Part shown: one piece after another, positions 10,255-19,078 of the stretch | Layout: each line of letters begins with the position of its first letter | How positions within the stretch are numbered: the first letter of the stretch is position 1 | Assembly (NCBI GenBank): GCA_002686945.1 | Contig: NYYZ01000039.1 | Coordinates: 106,555 to 170,554 of the forward strand | DNA: 64,000 bases | Direction: 5' to 3' | Source: Planctomycetota bacterium | Lineage (GTDB): Bacteria > Planctomycetota > UBA1135 > GCA-002686595 | Program-made: the position numbers and the translations under genes | Notes under the pieces: model-generated | Database searches by the model: none | Told to the model about the DNA's origin: nothing | The model's input: only the letters and a program-made list of their open reading frames with translations

Positions 10255-11562
10255 ATGTACGCGCTGATCAAGTTCTACGGTCAGGCCCTGATCCGGTCCT
10301 TCTACCAGGTCCACTCCACGGGACCTGCGATCAAGGACCAGGGGGCAATGATACTTGTGAGCAATCACTCAGGAGGCCTGGTTGACGGCGGCTTGATCTG
10401 GTTTGTCTGCCAGCGCAACCCCCGGTTCATCGGCAAGTACACCCTCTTCAAGATGCCCATCCTGGGGCACATTGTGAAAGCCACCGGCGCGATCCCGATC
10501 TACCGGAAAAAGGACAAGGTGGACACCAGCAAGAACAGGGGCTCCTTCGACGCGATTCATGCGGAACTGGGGCAGGGAGGTACCATCGGCATGTTCCCTG
10601 AAGGCGAGGGTGGCAGTTCCTCGTTTCTGCGTCCATTCAAGACCGGAGCCGCGCGCATGGGTCTCGGCGCCATGGCGGTGAAGGACTGGAGCCTGGACCT
10701 GCTCATCCAACCGGTGGGCATCTACTATGCCGACAGGGATCGCTACCGCAGCAATCTATTTGCCTGGAGAGGAGATCCCATAGGCTTCGACCACCTGCGC
10801 GATCTCTACGAGCAGAGCCCCATCGAGGCGGCGAAGAGGGCTACCGAAGAAATCCGCGCGGCGCTGACCAAGTGCGTGGTGCAGTACGAATCCCCTGAAG
10901 AGGCTCCAGCCATGGTCATGGCTGCGGAACTCATTCCGCACAAGGGTCGCCTCCTGCCCGAACGCGTCCATTCCTGCGTTGCCGGCATGCGACGCCTGAA
11001 CAAGGTTGCACCAAGTCGGGCAAGAACACTCAGGGATGGCCTCGACAAGCTGTCGACTGAACTCCAACAAGTCGGTATTCACGCCCGGGATCTGGACAAC
11101 CGCCCGGGGCTGGGCGCAACCGCCCGTGCAGGCGTGTTGCTGGCATCGTCCTTCTTGCTGCGTTGGCTGATCTGGGCTGCCTGGTTACCAGTGATCGTGC
11201 CTGCACAAGTCATATCCCGCCGTAACGCTCCAGCAGACAAGGTGGTCACCTTCACGATTATGGGAGCATCTTTCGTCTCACCGCTGTGGCTGCTCGGCAG
11301 TGCCCTCTGGATGGGTTCGAAATATGGGGCAGCAACCAGCCTGATCACGGTGCTGGTCCTGCTCTTGGCCGCATTCTCCGCAGGCCCGATACACGATGTC
11401 TTTCAGCGCAATCTGGACACCCTGAACGCACGCTTCGAAGGCGGGGCTCGAGGAGAGCGCAACCTGCGATTGCTGGCCCTGCGTGACCACCTCAAGAGGA
11501 TCCTGACCCGCCGCTCCGGTGCTTTCGACCGGCTCAACCTCCAGCAAGACCCTCCAGCCTGA
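10255..11562 (+). CDS. 1-acyl-glycerol-3-phosphate acyltransferase-like protein (PlsC family), membrane C-terminus
   Basis: Likely start MYALIKFYGQALIRSFYQVHSTG at 10255. VSNHSGGLVDGG (NHx4D-like), IGMFPEGEGGSSSFLRPFKTGAARMG; two TM segments near the C-terminus. Confidence 0.82.
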   Translation: MYALIKFYGQALIRSFYQVHSTGPAIKDQGAMILVSNHSGGLVDGGLIWFVCQRNPRFIGKYTLFKMPILGHIVKATGAIPIYRKKDKVDTSKNRGSFDAIHAELGQGGTIGMFPEGEGGSSSFLRPFKTGAARMGLGAMAVKDWSLDLLIQPVGIYYADRDRYRSNLFAWRGDPIGFDHLRDLYEQSPIEAAKRATEEIRAALTKCVVQYESPEEAPAMVMAAELIPHKGRLLPERVHSCVAGMRRLNKVAPSRARTLRDGLDKLSTELQQVGIHARDLDNRPGLGATARAGVLLASSFLLRWLIWAAWLPVIVPAQVISRRNAPADKVVTFTIMGASFVSPLWLLGSALWMGSKYGAATSLITVLVLLLAAFSAGPIHDVFQRNLDTLNARFEGGARGERNLRLLALRDHLKRILTRRSGAFDRLNLQQDPPA

Positions 11563-13034
11563 TGGAGTTCCCAGGCCCTGGCCAGCACAAGTCCCTCGGG
11601 GCCTTCGAAACCCACCTGCAGGGCTGCGCACGGGAACTGCAAGAGGAAATTGCCCTGGACAGAACCCTGGCTGGACAGGCAGGCCCCTTCGGCTGGCCCC
11701 TGACCCTGCAGGGGCATGAATTGGACAACCGTTTCGCAATGCATCCCATGGAGGGCTGGGATGGAACCACATCGGGTCGACCCAGCGAATTGACCCTGCG
11801 TCGCTGGCGAGCCTTTGGGAGGAGCGGCGCCGCCATGATCTGGGGAGGCGAGGCTTTTGCTGTGACCCCCGATGGTCGGGCCAATCCCAGGCAACTCGCC
11901 TTGCTCAATGAAGCCCACACGGCTCAAGATCTGAGCCTCTTGATCGAGGCGATTCACCAAGGCCGAGCCGACTCAGGACTCGATCCTGAAGGTGCATTCA
12001 TCGGTCTGCAAATGACCCACTCCGGCCGCCATGCGCAACCCACCAAGGAGCCTCGGCCGATCATCGCCGCCCACGCCACCTGGCTGGATGCATACACCGA
12101 CGTCCCACTGTCCACAGCACTGATCAGAGACGATGAACTTGAGGCCTTGATCCAATCCTATGTCCGCCTCGCGACCCTCGCGCAAGCAGCTGGCTTTGAC
12201 TTCGTCGACATCAAGGCCTGCCACGGTTATCTGGTACATGAGTTGCTCGGAGCTCGCTCGCGCCCGGGACCGTTCGGGGGTGATTACGCCGGACGCACGC
12301 GATTCCTGATGGAGACCGTCGCAGCCATCCAACGCGCATGCCCTGATCTGGGTATCGGTGTACGGCTCTGCGCAGGAGACGTCTTTCCCCACAAGAACAA
12401 TGCCGATGGCAGCCCCGGCCAGCCACTCGATCCAACGCCCTACTTGCCCCTCAACCACGGCTGGGGCATGGACCTTGAAAATCCCACCGAACCAGATTCC
12501 AGCGAAGCGCAACAACTGACTCGAGACCTCTACGCCTGCGGTGTGAAGCTGATCAATGTGACTCTGGGATCGCCGTATTCATGCCCGCACTTGCAGCGCC
12601 CATCCAGCTATCCGCCCGTGGATGGCTACCCACCCCCTGAAGATCCCCTGCTCTCGGTATTGCGCCAGGTGCAGATCACGCGCCAGATCAAGGCCGCCTG
12701 CCCCCAGGCGGTCGTGGTGGGGACCGGCTACACCTACCTGCAGGAATGGTTTCCGTACCTGGCCCAGGCTGAATTGCGGCGGGGATCCATCGACCTGGTA
12801 GGCCTAGGCAGAATGGTCCTTTCATACCCCGAATTCCCTCTGGATCTTCTTGCAGGGAAGGATATTCAACGAACTCGCATTTGCAGAACTTTCAGCGACT
12901 GCACCAATGGGCCACGCCTGGACCTCGTCTCCGGTTGCTACCCGCTAGACAGAGAATACCGACAAAGCGAGGATGGGCGGCGTCTGAGAGAGCTCAAAGC
13001 TCAACAAGCTGCCAGTCAGCCCCGCAAGCCCTGA
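11562..13034 (+). CDS. NADH:flavin oxidoreductase, old yellow enzyme / 2,4-dienoyl-CoA reductase type
   Basis: 490 aa. NRFAMHPMEGWDGTTSGRPSELTLRRWRAFGRSGAAMIWGGEAFAV, QMTHSGRHAQ, GFDFVDIKACHGYLVHELLGARSRPGPFGGDYAGRTRFLMETVAAI. TGATG overlap with the upstream gene. Confidence 0.88.
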   Translation: MEFPGPGQHKSLGAFETHLQGCARELQEEIALDRTLAGQAGPFGWPLTLQGHELDNRFAMHPMEGWDGTTSGRPSELTLRRWRAFGRSGAAMIWGGEAFAVTPDGRANPRQLALLNEAHTAQDLSLLIEAIHQGRADSGLDPEGAFIGLQMTHSGRHAQPTKEPRPIIAAHATWLDAYTDVPLSTALIRDDELEALIQSYVRLATLAQAAGFDFVDIKACHGYLVHELLGARSRPGPFGGDYAGRTRFLMETVAAIQRACPDLGIGVRLCAGDVFPHKNNADGSPGQPLDPTPYLPLNHGWGMDLENPTEPDSSEAQQLTRDLYACGVKLINVTLGSPYSCPHLQRPSSYPPVDGYPPPEDPLLSVLRQVQITRQIKAACPQAVVVGTGYTYLQEWFPYLAQAELRRGSIDLVGLGRMVLSYPEFPLDLLAGKDIQRTRICRTFSDCTNGPRLDLVSGCYPLDREYRQSEDGRRLRELKAQQAASQPRKP

Positions 13035-13056
13035 CCCCAAACCACCCCCTGATCCT

Positions 13057-13812
13057 ATGCACCGAATTGCCGCCGCCCTTATTTCCTGTTCACTTCTGGC
13101 CTGTGCTTCCCCCACTCTCGATGTGGGTGTGAACTATGGCCAGTACTCCCTCGACGGCAACCTGGGATTCGGGTCGGGTGGTGTAAGCGGCGTGACCCCC
13201 TTGGACGGAATAGGGCTAGGAGAAGACTCCAACCCGACAGGGGTCACGGCAACAATCGGACTTGGAAGTCCCACGCTGGTGTTTTCCGCCACGACGCCAT
13301 CATTTGAAGGGGATGGGACCCTGGATGCCGACATCGACATTGCCGGAACTACTATCAGCGCAGGGGCCAATGTGCACTCCCAACTGGAAGTAGGCATGCT
13401 CCAAGGACTCCTGCTCTTTGAGATGGTTCCTGGTTCGACGGTCGATTTTGCCCTTGGCCTGGGCGTCAACATGCTCGATCTGTCCGGGAACTTTACCGAG
13501 GACGGGACAGGTGAAGAGGTACTGCTGGACCAGGCACTGCCAATTCCTGTTCTGGCCGGGCGCGCTGGAGTCGAGGTGGGACCGGTTGGGGTCTCGGCCC
13601 TGGTTACCTGGATCGGCGTCTCCTACGAAGACAACGACCTGGATGCCATGGACTTGGATCTGCGGGCAGAAATGGGGCTCTTTGGGCCCATGGTCGGCTA
13701 CGCCGGGTACCGCAACACCTCCCTGGACATCTTCTATCAAGACGATGCTGATTTCGGCAAATTTGACGTGACCATCAGCGGCATGTATTTCGGTATTGGA
13801 GCGTCCTTCTAG
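13057..13812 (+). CDS. Hypothetical secreted/outer-membrane beta-rich protein
   Basis: Signal-peptide-like N-terminus MHRIAAALISCSLLACASP (possible lipobox LLAC). Alternating beta-strand-like composition, terminal aromatic (GIGASF). Confidence 0.65.
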   Translation: MHRIAAALISCSLLACASPTLDVGVNYGQYSLDGNLGFGSGGVSGVTPLDGIGLGEDSNPTGVTATIGLGSPTLVFSATTPSFEGDGTLDADIDIAGTTISAGANVHSQLEVGMLQGLLLFEMVPGSTVDFALGLGVNMLDLSGNFTEDGTGEEVLLDQALPIPVLAGRAGVEVGPVGVSALVTWIGVSYEDNDLDAMDLDLRAEMGLFGPMVGYAGYRNTSLDIFYQDDADFGKFDVTISGMYFGIGASF

Positions 13813-13942
13813 AAACCGAGACCAAGCCCTTTCAAGAGCTAGACAGAGATAGAGGCAATGATGCAGCCTCAGGGATGCGCCCAATACACGCGGAAGGACT
13901 CTGTGAACGCTTCCATCACTGAACTACTGGGGCAGCCTGGCC

Positions 13943-15637
13943 TCAGGACCGGCGCAGAGTCGCCAAGACCGCAATTGCCATGGCCGCCAGCCCGGCCAAT
14001 CCCCAAGGGCCTAACTTCATGTGCACGGTCCAGGCACTTGCGTAACTAGCCACCAGAGCGGTGGGCACCAGCAAACTGTTCCAGATCAATCGCGTGCGGC
14101 CTTTGGGGACATCATCGCCCAGGACTCGTCGACTGTTCATCAAGAGCACAAAACTCCAATAGGCCAGAGGCAGCAAGATCATGCCGAAATTGGAGGTTGG
14201 CACAGCCAACCAGGCACGCGCCTTGCCAGTCCAAACAAAAGGACCCAGTGCTCCCAGGCCAGCCACAATAGTGCCCCAGCGGAATGCAACTCCTCCAGGC
14301 TGCTGACGGAAGGCCACAGCGAAGGCCAGCCCGCTGATCAACATCAATACGATGACCGTGGAAACGGCCATTGCCAACACGCCAAGACCAAAAATCATGT
14401 GTGCAGTGGCGTGGCCGGTCAGGGGTTCAAGAGCTCGGGCCAGGGCAAAGGTGTCACGCTTCTCCAACATGGAAGCCAGTCGCCGATCGGGCTCGGGCAC
14501 CAAGTTCATGGCCAACCCAACGCGGGTGAGAAGTTCCGCTTCGCTCAGGCCAGCACGCGCTCTGCCATTGATGCTGTGTTCTTCATACTGGACGGTGCCT
14601 GCTCCAAACCCTTCCTTGATCGCGTTGTCCAAGCGATCGAGATACGCGCCTCGCCCCACGGCAACGCTCACGTCCGAAACCAGCTCCTGATCCACGCGAG
14701 CGTGAAAGCGATCCGCCGAGGCCACCACGATACAGCCAGTGGCGAACACAAAGGGGATCAGCAGGCCGGTGGCAAGATCAAAGACCGCCAGGTTGCGAAA
14801 AGAACGATTCCATCCACGCCTCAACAAAGAACAGGGCATCAGAAAGGTCATGTTGATGCCCACAGCGGTTGCGGCGGCAGCGATCAAGACCTCTTGCTGC
14901 TGACGCACGATAATTCCGCTCCATAGATCAGGAAATCGGGCCGCCGCCAATTCGGCAGCGTAGGCGGGAGCCGGCTGGCTAAGAAGGTCCAAGTTGGGAA
15001 TAAACCCGGCAAGAACTTGGCTCAAAGACATTCCGTCACTACGCGAGAGCAAGACCCAAGCGACTCCAAAGAAGGCCAGCACGATCAAGCCCACCAATGC
15101 CCGCAGGCCTAACTCAACAATTCGCACACCACGGCCTCCGCGGCCATAAGCCCAGACCACGGTCAGTGCGAGACTCAAGACAGCCAGGCAAGTGATCACA
15201 GTCAGGGCATCGCCCTTCAGACTGGGCAGCAGGTTCTGCTCTACTGCCGCTGTGGCAAGAGAGAACTGGGGCAGGGCCCAAACCACATTAGCCAGCATGA
15301 CCGCGCCGAGCCAGCCCCAAGCCAGGACCGGGCTGACCCGGTCCTTGAGCAAAGTGAACGGGTTCTCGCCCGTAGTCAGCGTGATCCAAGAAATCGCGCC
15401 CAGGGCGATGACGCCGAGGGCCATGGCGAATACCTGCACCCAAAGGAAGTTGGTGCCGGTCAGCACGCCCAAGTAAAGGGCCGCAGCCAGTGATCCTCCC
15501 CCCAGGGTGATGGCGCTCTGCAGCCAACCTGGACCCGAGAGGCGGATGAAAGCGCCCAGCAGGGGCAGGCTGCCGCGATCGCGTGCGTCATCGAGCAACG
15601 CCTCTTCACGGGCAACATTGGGGGATCGATTCGTCAT
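13943..15637 (-). CDS. Nramp-like divalent metal transporter family membrane protein
   Basis: GPGWLQSAITLGGGSLAAALYLGVLTGTNFLWVQVFAMALGVI resembles Nramp TM1 region; about 11 hydrophobic segments. Start MTNRSPNVAREEALL at 15637 avoids overlap with the divergent gene. Confidence 0.7.
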   Translation of the reverse strand: MTNRSPNVAREEALLDDARDRGSLPLLGAFIRLSGPGWLQSAITLGGGSLAAALYLGVLTGTNFLWVQVFAMALGVIALGAISWITLTTGENPFTLLKDRVSPVLAWGWLGAVMLANVVWALPQFSLATAAVEQNLLPSLKGDALTVITCLAVLSLALTVVWAYGRGGRGVRIVELGLRALVGLIVLAFFGVAWVLLSRSDGMSLSQVLAGFIPNLDLLSQPAPAYAAELAAARFPDLWSGIIVRQQQEVLIAAAATAVGINMTFLMPCSLLRRGWNRSFRNLAVFDLATGLLIPFVFATGCIVVASADRFHARVDQELVSDVSVAVGRGAYLDRLDNAIKEGFGAGTVQYEEHSINGRARAGLSEAELLTRVGLAMNLVPEPDRRLASMLEKRDTFALARALEPLTGHATAHMIFGLGVLAMAVSTVIVLMLISGLAFAVAFRQQPGGVAFRWGTIVAGLGALGPFVWTGKARAWLAVPTSNFGMILLPLAYWSFVLLMNSRRVLGDDVPKGRTRLIWNSLLVPTALVASYASAWTVHMKLGPWGLAGLAAMAIAVLATLRRS

Positions 15638-15672
15638 TGGAGGAGCTCTCATCCTATCCTTAGCAGCACGCG

Positions 15673-16788
15673 ATGAACTCCAATCCCTCCGATCCTTCCT
15701 CGCCCGCCGTAAATCCTCTGACCGCATTCGGCGACCCGAAGGGCTCTGCTGCCCCTGCGCGCATCGCCCTGGCCGCGGCTCACGTGGCCATGAGCGAAGG
15801 CTACAGCAAGGTTGACGGCGACCCAACTCCACACATCGATTGGGCCCAGACCATGACCCTGCGACGGCAACTGGATGCTCTGGGGTTTGGTATCGCGGAG
15901 GCCATGGACACAGCTCAACGCTATGAATTGGGCTGGGATGTGGCGCAACGATTGATCGAAGAGACCGGGCAACTGGAGTTGAGCAACGGTTTCGTAGCAG
16001 GCGCAGGCGTTGATCATCTTGTGAATCCCAAGAGCCCAGATGAGATCGCCGAAGGTTGGACCTTTCAATGCGGGCGTATCCAAGAAGCCGGGGGCATGCC
16101 AGTGCTTCTCTGTATCCCCGAACTCTCCTCCCTGGCGCGCAACGAAGCCGAATTTGTGAACGCCTACGCCAAGGTCATCGAAGCCCACCCAGGTCCGCTC
16201 CTGATCCACTGGCTGGGCCCGGCCTTTCATCCGGGGCTCGCCGATTACTTTCCGGGAGACACCTTCCTGCGCATCATGGCCCTCGATCCCAAGAAAGCGC
16301 TCGGTTGCAAGCTCTCCCTGCTCGACGCAGACTTCGAACGCCAAGTCCGTCAGACCCTGCTCGCCTCGGGTCAGATCGTCCTCACCGGTGACGACCTCAA
16401 CTACCCCGAACTGATCCTCGGAGAATCCCAGGAGCCTTTGGGCGAGATCGATTTTCTCCATCGCAGTTATCCCATTGGCGACTTTTCCCACGCCCTTCTC
16501 GGCGTCTTCAATGCAATCGCCCGGCCGGCATCACGTGCCCTCGCCTTCCTCGCCGAAGGAGACACCACTCGCGCTTATCAAATCCTCAAGGCAACCGAAC
16601 CCCTCGCACACATGCTGTTCGAACCCCCCACCTCCAACTACAAGACCGGCCTGGCCCACCTTGCGTGGCTCGACGGCCGCCAATCCAACTCCATGCTCCC
16701 TTTCCATGTGGAACGGCTGCGACCCAGGGAACACTTGAAACGCATCGCCAGGGCAGCTGCAGGGTGCGGGGCCCTTGTGGACAGCTAA
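15673..16788 (+). CDS. DUF993 / dihydrodipicolinate synthase-like aldolase family protein
   Basis: 371 aa. HIDWAQTMTLRRQLDALGFGIAEAMDTAQRYELGWDVAQRLIEETG ... VDHLVNPKSPDEIAEGWTFQCGRIQEAGGMPVLLCIPELS resembles DUF993 proteins (TIM-barrel, DHDPS-like). Confidence 0.7.
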   Translation: MNSNPSDPSSPAVNPLTAFGDPKGSAAPARIALAAAHVAMSEGYSKVDGDPTPHIDWAQTMTLRRQLDALGFGIAEAMDTAQRYELGWDVAQRLIEETGQLELSNGFVAGAGVDHLVNPKSPDEIAEGWTFQCGRIQEAGGMPVLLCIPELSSLARNEAEFVNAYAKVIEAHPGPLLIHWLGPAFHPGLADYFPGDTFLRIMALDPKKALGCKLSLLDADFERQVRQTLLASGQIVLTGDDLNYPELILGESQEPLGEIDFLHRSYPIGDFSHALLGVFNAIARPASRALAFLAEGDTTRAYQILKATEPLAHMLFEPPTSNYKTGLAHLAWLDGRQSNSMLPFHVERLRPREHLKRIARAAAGCGALVDS

Positions 16789-16791
16789 CAA

Positions 16792-16816
16792 CCGGATTCG
16801 CATTTGCCAAATCCGG
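16792..16816. terminator. Short inverted repeat CCGGATT...AATCCGG
   Basis: 7-bp perfect stem immediately 3' of the DUF993 stop codon; no clear U-tract on the plus strand. Confidence 0.3.
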
Positions 16817-16839
16817 AAAAACACTGCATAAGGTAGTCC

Positions 16840-17829
16840 ATGAAGACCCAAATGCCCCTCCTCTTCATGGCCGTCCTGATGGGCATGGCCTCCGTTCCCA
16901 GCAATGACGATCCCATGTCCCTGGCGGCGATGCAATTCAAGCAGAGCCTGACCGCAGAACAACAAGGCAAACTCTGCTTCCCCTATCTCGACGAGGAGCG
17001 GGCCAATTGGCAGGTACTTCCCAATGGGGTAGCAGGGGTGCGCATGGAAACCCTAGGAAAAGAATCTCGCGAGGCTCTGAATGGGCTGCTCGCAACTGTG
17101 CTTTCCACCAAAGGACTCGAGACCATCGCCAAGGTGCGCCTGCTGGAGAGCATCCTGGCTGAACAAGAAACTGCAGCGGGCAGGCCCAACTCATTCCATG
17201 GTGCCGAGCGCTATTTCGTCACGTTCTTTGGTGACCCCGAGGGGAGGAAGGCCTGGGGCTGGCGCTTCGAGGGACATCACCTATCCCTGAATGTGACCCA
17301 CAAGAACGATTCCTGGACAAGCGTTGCACCCTTCTATGTAGGAAGCCAACCAGCACATGTGCGAGAGGGAGAACATGCGGGTCTACGCTTGATGGGAACT
17401 GAAGACGATCTGGCCCGCATCCTGTACACCAGCCTGAATACTGAACAGCAAGAACAGGCAACGCTCTCAGGATCCCAACCAACCAATGTAGTCATGGTTC
17501 CCAGGCGCAAGACCATCGATGATCGTGGCGGCATCCCCTGGTCAAGACTCAACAAGAAGCAGCGACAGATCCTGACTTCCATCCTCGACCTCTGGCTCAC
17601 CCGGCGTACTGATGACCTCGCCACGGTTCGCAACAAGCGCCTGCGCGCAAGCCAACTCGACCAACTCTCCTTCGGCTGGATCGGTTCTCCCGAACCCGAT
17701 GCTGGTCACTACTGGCGCATTTTTGGCGCAGGCCTGACGATTGAACACAGTGCACCCGTCTCCGACCCAGATCACGTGCACACACTCTGGCGGGACGAGC
17801 GAGGCGATCTGGGTCAGGGTCAAGAGTGA
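16840..17829 (+). CDS. DUF3500 domain protein, secreted
   Basis: Signal peptide MKTQMPLLFMAVLMGMASVP. GWRFEGHHLSLNVTHKNDSWTSVAPFYVGSQPAHVREGEHAGLRLMGTEDD is characteristic of DUF3500. Confidence 0.75.
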   Translation: MKTQMPLLFMAVLMGMASVPSNDDPMSLAAMQFKQSLTAEQQGKLCFPYLDEERANWQVLPNGVAGVRMETLGKESREALNGLLATVLSTKGLETIAKVRLLESILAEQETAAGRPNSFHGAERYFVTFFGDPEGRKAWGWRFEGHHLSLNVTHKNDSWTSVAPFYVGSQPAHVREGEHAGLRLMGTEDDLARILYTSLNTEQQEQATLSGSQPTNVVMVPRRKTIDDRGGIPWSRLNKKQRQILTSILDLWLTRRTDDLATVRNKRLRASQLDQLSFGWIGSPEPDAGHYWRIFGAGLTIEHSAPVSDPDHVHTLWRDERGDLGQGQE

Positions 17830-17830
17830 A

Positions 17831-18157
17831 TCACAGAGTGATCACCTTCTCCGCCCGTTCCAGTTCGCGCACGATCGTGTCCATGTCCGAGAGCCGGCCT
17901 ACCGCGAGATCCACGCCAAGAGCATCTACGCAGGTTCCACAGGGAAGCAACTCCACGCCCCGCTCCTCCAATGCGCTCAGTTCTCCGAGCAAGGCACTCG
18001 ACCGGTCCAATAGTCGAGTCCCCGTGTTGTAGAACAGAATCGCGTCAAGGTCTTGGATCACGATGATCTTGCGCAGGAAGGTGCCAAGGATTTTGCGGCC
18101 CAGGGTTTGATCCCCGTGGCCCATCTGGTCTTGATTGAGCAGGATGATGGTCTTCAT
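17831..18157 (-). CDS. DsrE-domain protein resembling the C-terminal domain of YedF-type selenium metabolism proteins
   Basis: 108 aa. MKTIILLNQDQMGHGDQTLGRKILGTFLRKI...DAILFYNTGTRLLDRSSALLGELSALEERGVELLPCGTCVDALGVD matches the YedF C-terminal pattern (FYNxGV..., LexGVEixxCGTCLdxxg). Confidence 0.75.
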   Translation of the reverse strand: MKTIILLNQDQMGHGDQTLGRKILGTFLRKIIVIQDLDAILFYNTGTRLLDRSSALLGELSALEERGVELLPCGTCVDALGVDLAVGRLSDMDTIVRELERAEKVITL

Positions 18158-18238
18158 GGTCGCTGTCTGGCTGGAGGAGGTCCCTGGCCGACGAAATCAT
18201 AGCCCGAGGGCTCCCCATGCAGCCGCTACTGTCTTCAC

Positions 18239-19078
18239 ATGCGGATAGATGCCCACCAGCACTTTTGGTCCTATGACCCGGTCGCTTACGACTGGATCGG
18301 TCCGGGGATGGAGGTATTGGCCAGGGACTACCTTCCAGAGCAGCTCGTGCCTGAGCTGAAGGCCTGTGCCATTGACGGTGCAATCAGCGTGCAAGCGCGG
18401 CAAGACGAGACTGAAACGAGTTGGTTGCTGGAGTTGGCAAGATCCTCACCTCAGTTACTGGGCGTGGTTGGCTGGACCGACCTCTGCGCGCCAGACATTG
18501 AAGAACGCCTCAGCGACCTGGCCAGGAATCCTCTGCTCGTAGGGTTGCGCCATGTACTGCAAGACGAACCAGATGATCGCTTCATGTTGCTGCCCGAGTT
18601 CCAGGCGGGAATAGCTTGCCTCGCGCAGCACAACCTCGTGTACGACCTGCTCTTGTATCCGCGTCACCTGGCTCCTGCAATTGAACTGGTAGATCTCGCC
18701 CCGCATCAATCGTTCGTGCTGGACCACCTGGGCAAGCCCTGCATAAAAGTGGGAACGGTCGAGCCCTGGTCCAACGACCTTGAACAACTCGCCCGGCGCC
18801 CCAATGTGACCTGCAAACTTTCTGGTCTTGTGACGGAAGCAGACTGGGCGGCCTGGACCCTGAGCGACCTCACCCCCTACCTCGACAAAGCCCTCGCAGC
18901 CTTCGGCCCAGAACGCCTGATGTTCGGCTCTGACTGGCCCGTATGTACCCTCGCGGGCACCTATCAAAGGGTCTGGGACGCCGTGACCACCTGGGCTGAA
19001 ACCCTTTCCCCCTCCGAACAAGCCGCAATTTTTGGCGGAACCGCCGAACGCGTATATTTAAGCCAAGCCCAATGCTGA
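18239..19078 (+). CDS. Amidohydrolase family 2, L-fuconolactonase-like
   Basis: 279 aa. MRIDAHQHFWSYDPVAYDWIG, SVQARQDETETSWLLELA, LLVGLRHVLQDE, FVLDHLGKPCIK, RLMFGSDWPVCTLAGTYQRVWD. Confidence 0.82.
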   Translation: MRIDAHQHFWSYDPVAYDWIGPGMEVLARDYLPEQLVPELKACAIDGAISVQARQDETETSWLLELARSSPQLLGVVGWTDLCAPDIEERLSDLARNPLLVGLRHVLQDEPDDRFMLLPEFQAGIACLAQHNLVYDLLLYPRHLAPAIELVDLAPHQSFVLDHLGKPCIKVGTVEPWSNDLEQLARRPNVTCKLSGLVTEADWAAWTLSDLTPYLDKALAAFGPERLMFGSDWPVCTLAGTYQRVWDAVTTWAETLSPSEQAAIFGGTAERVYLSQAQC

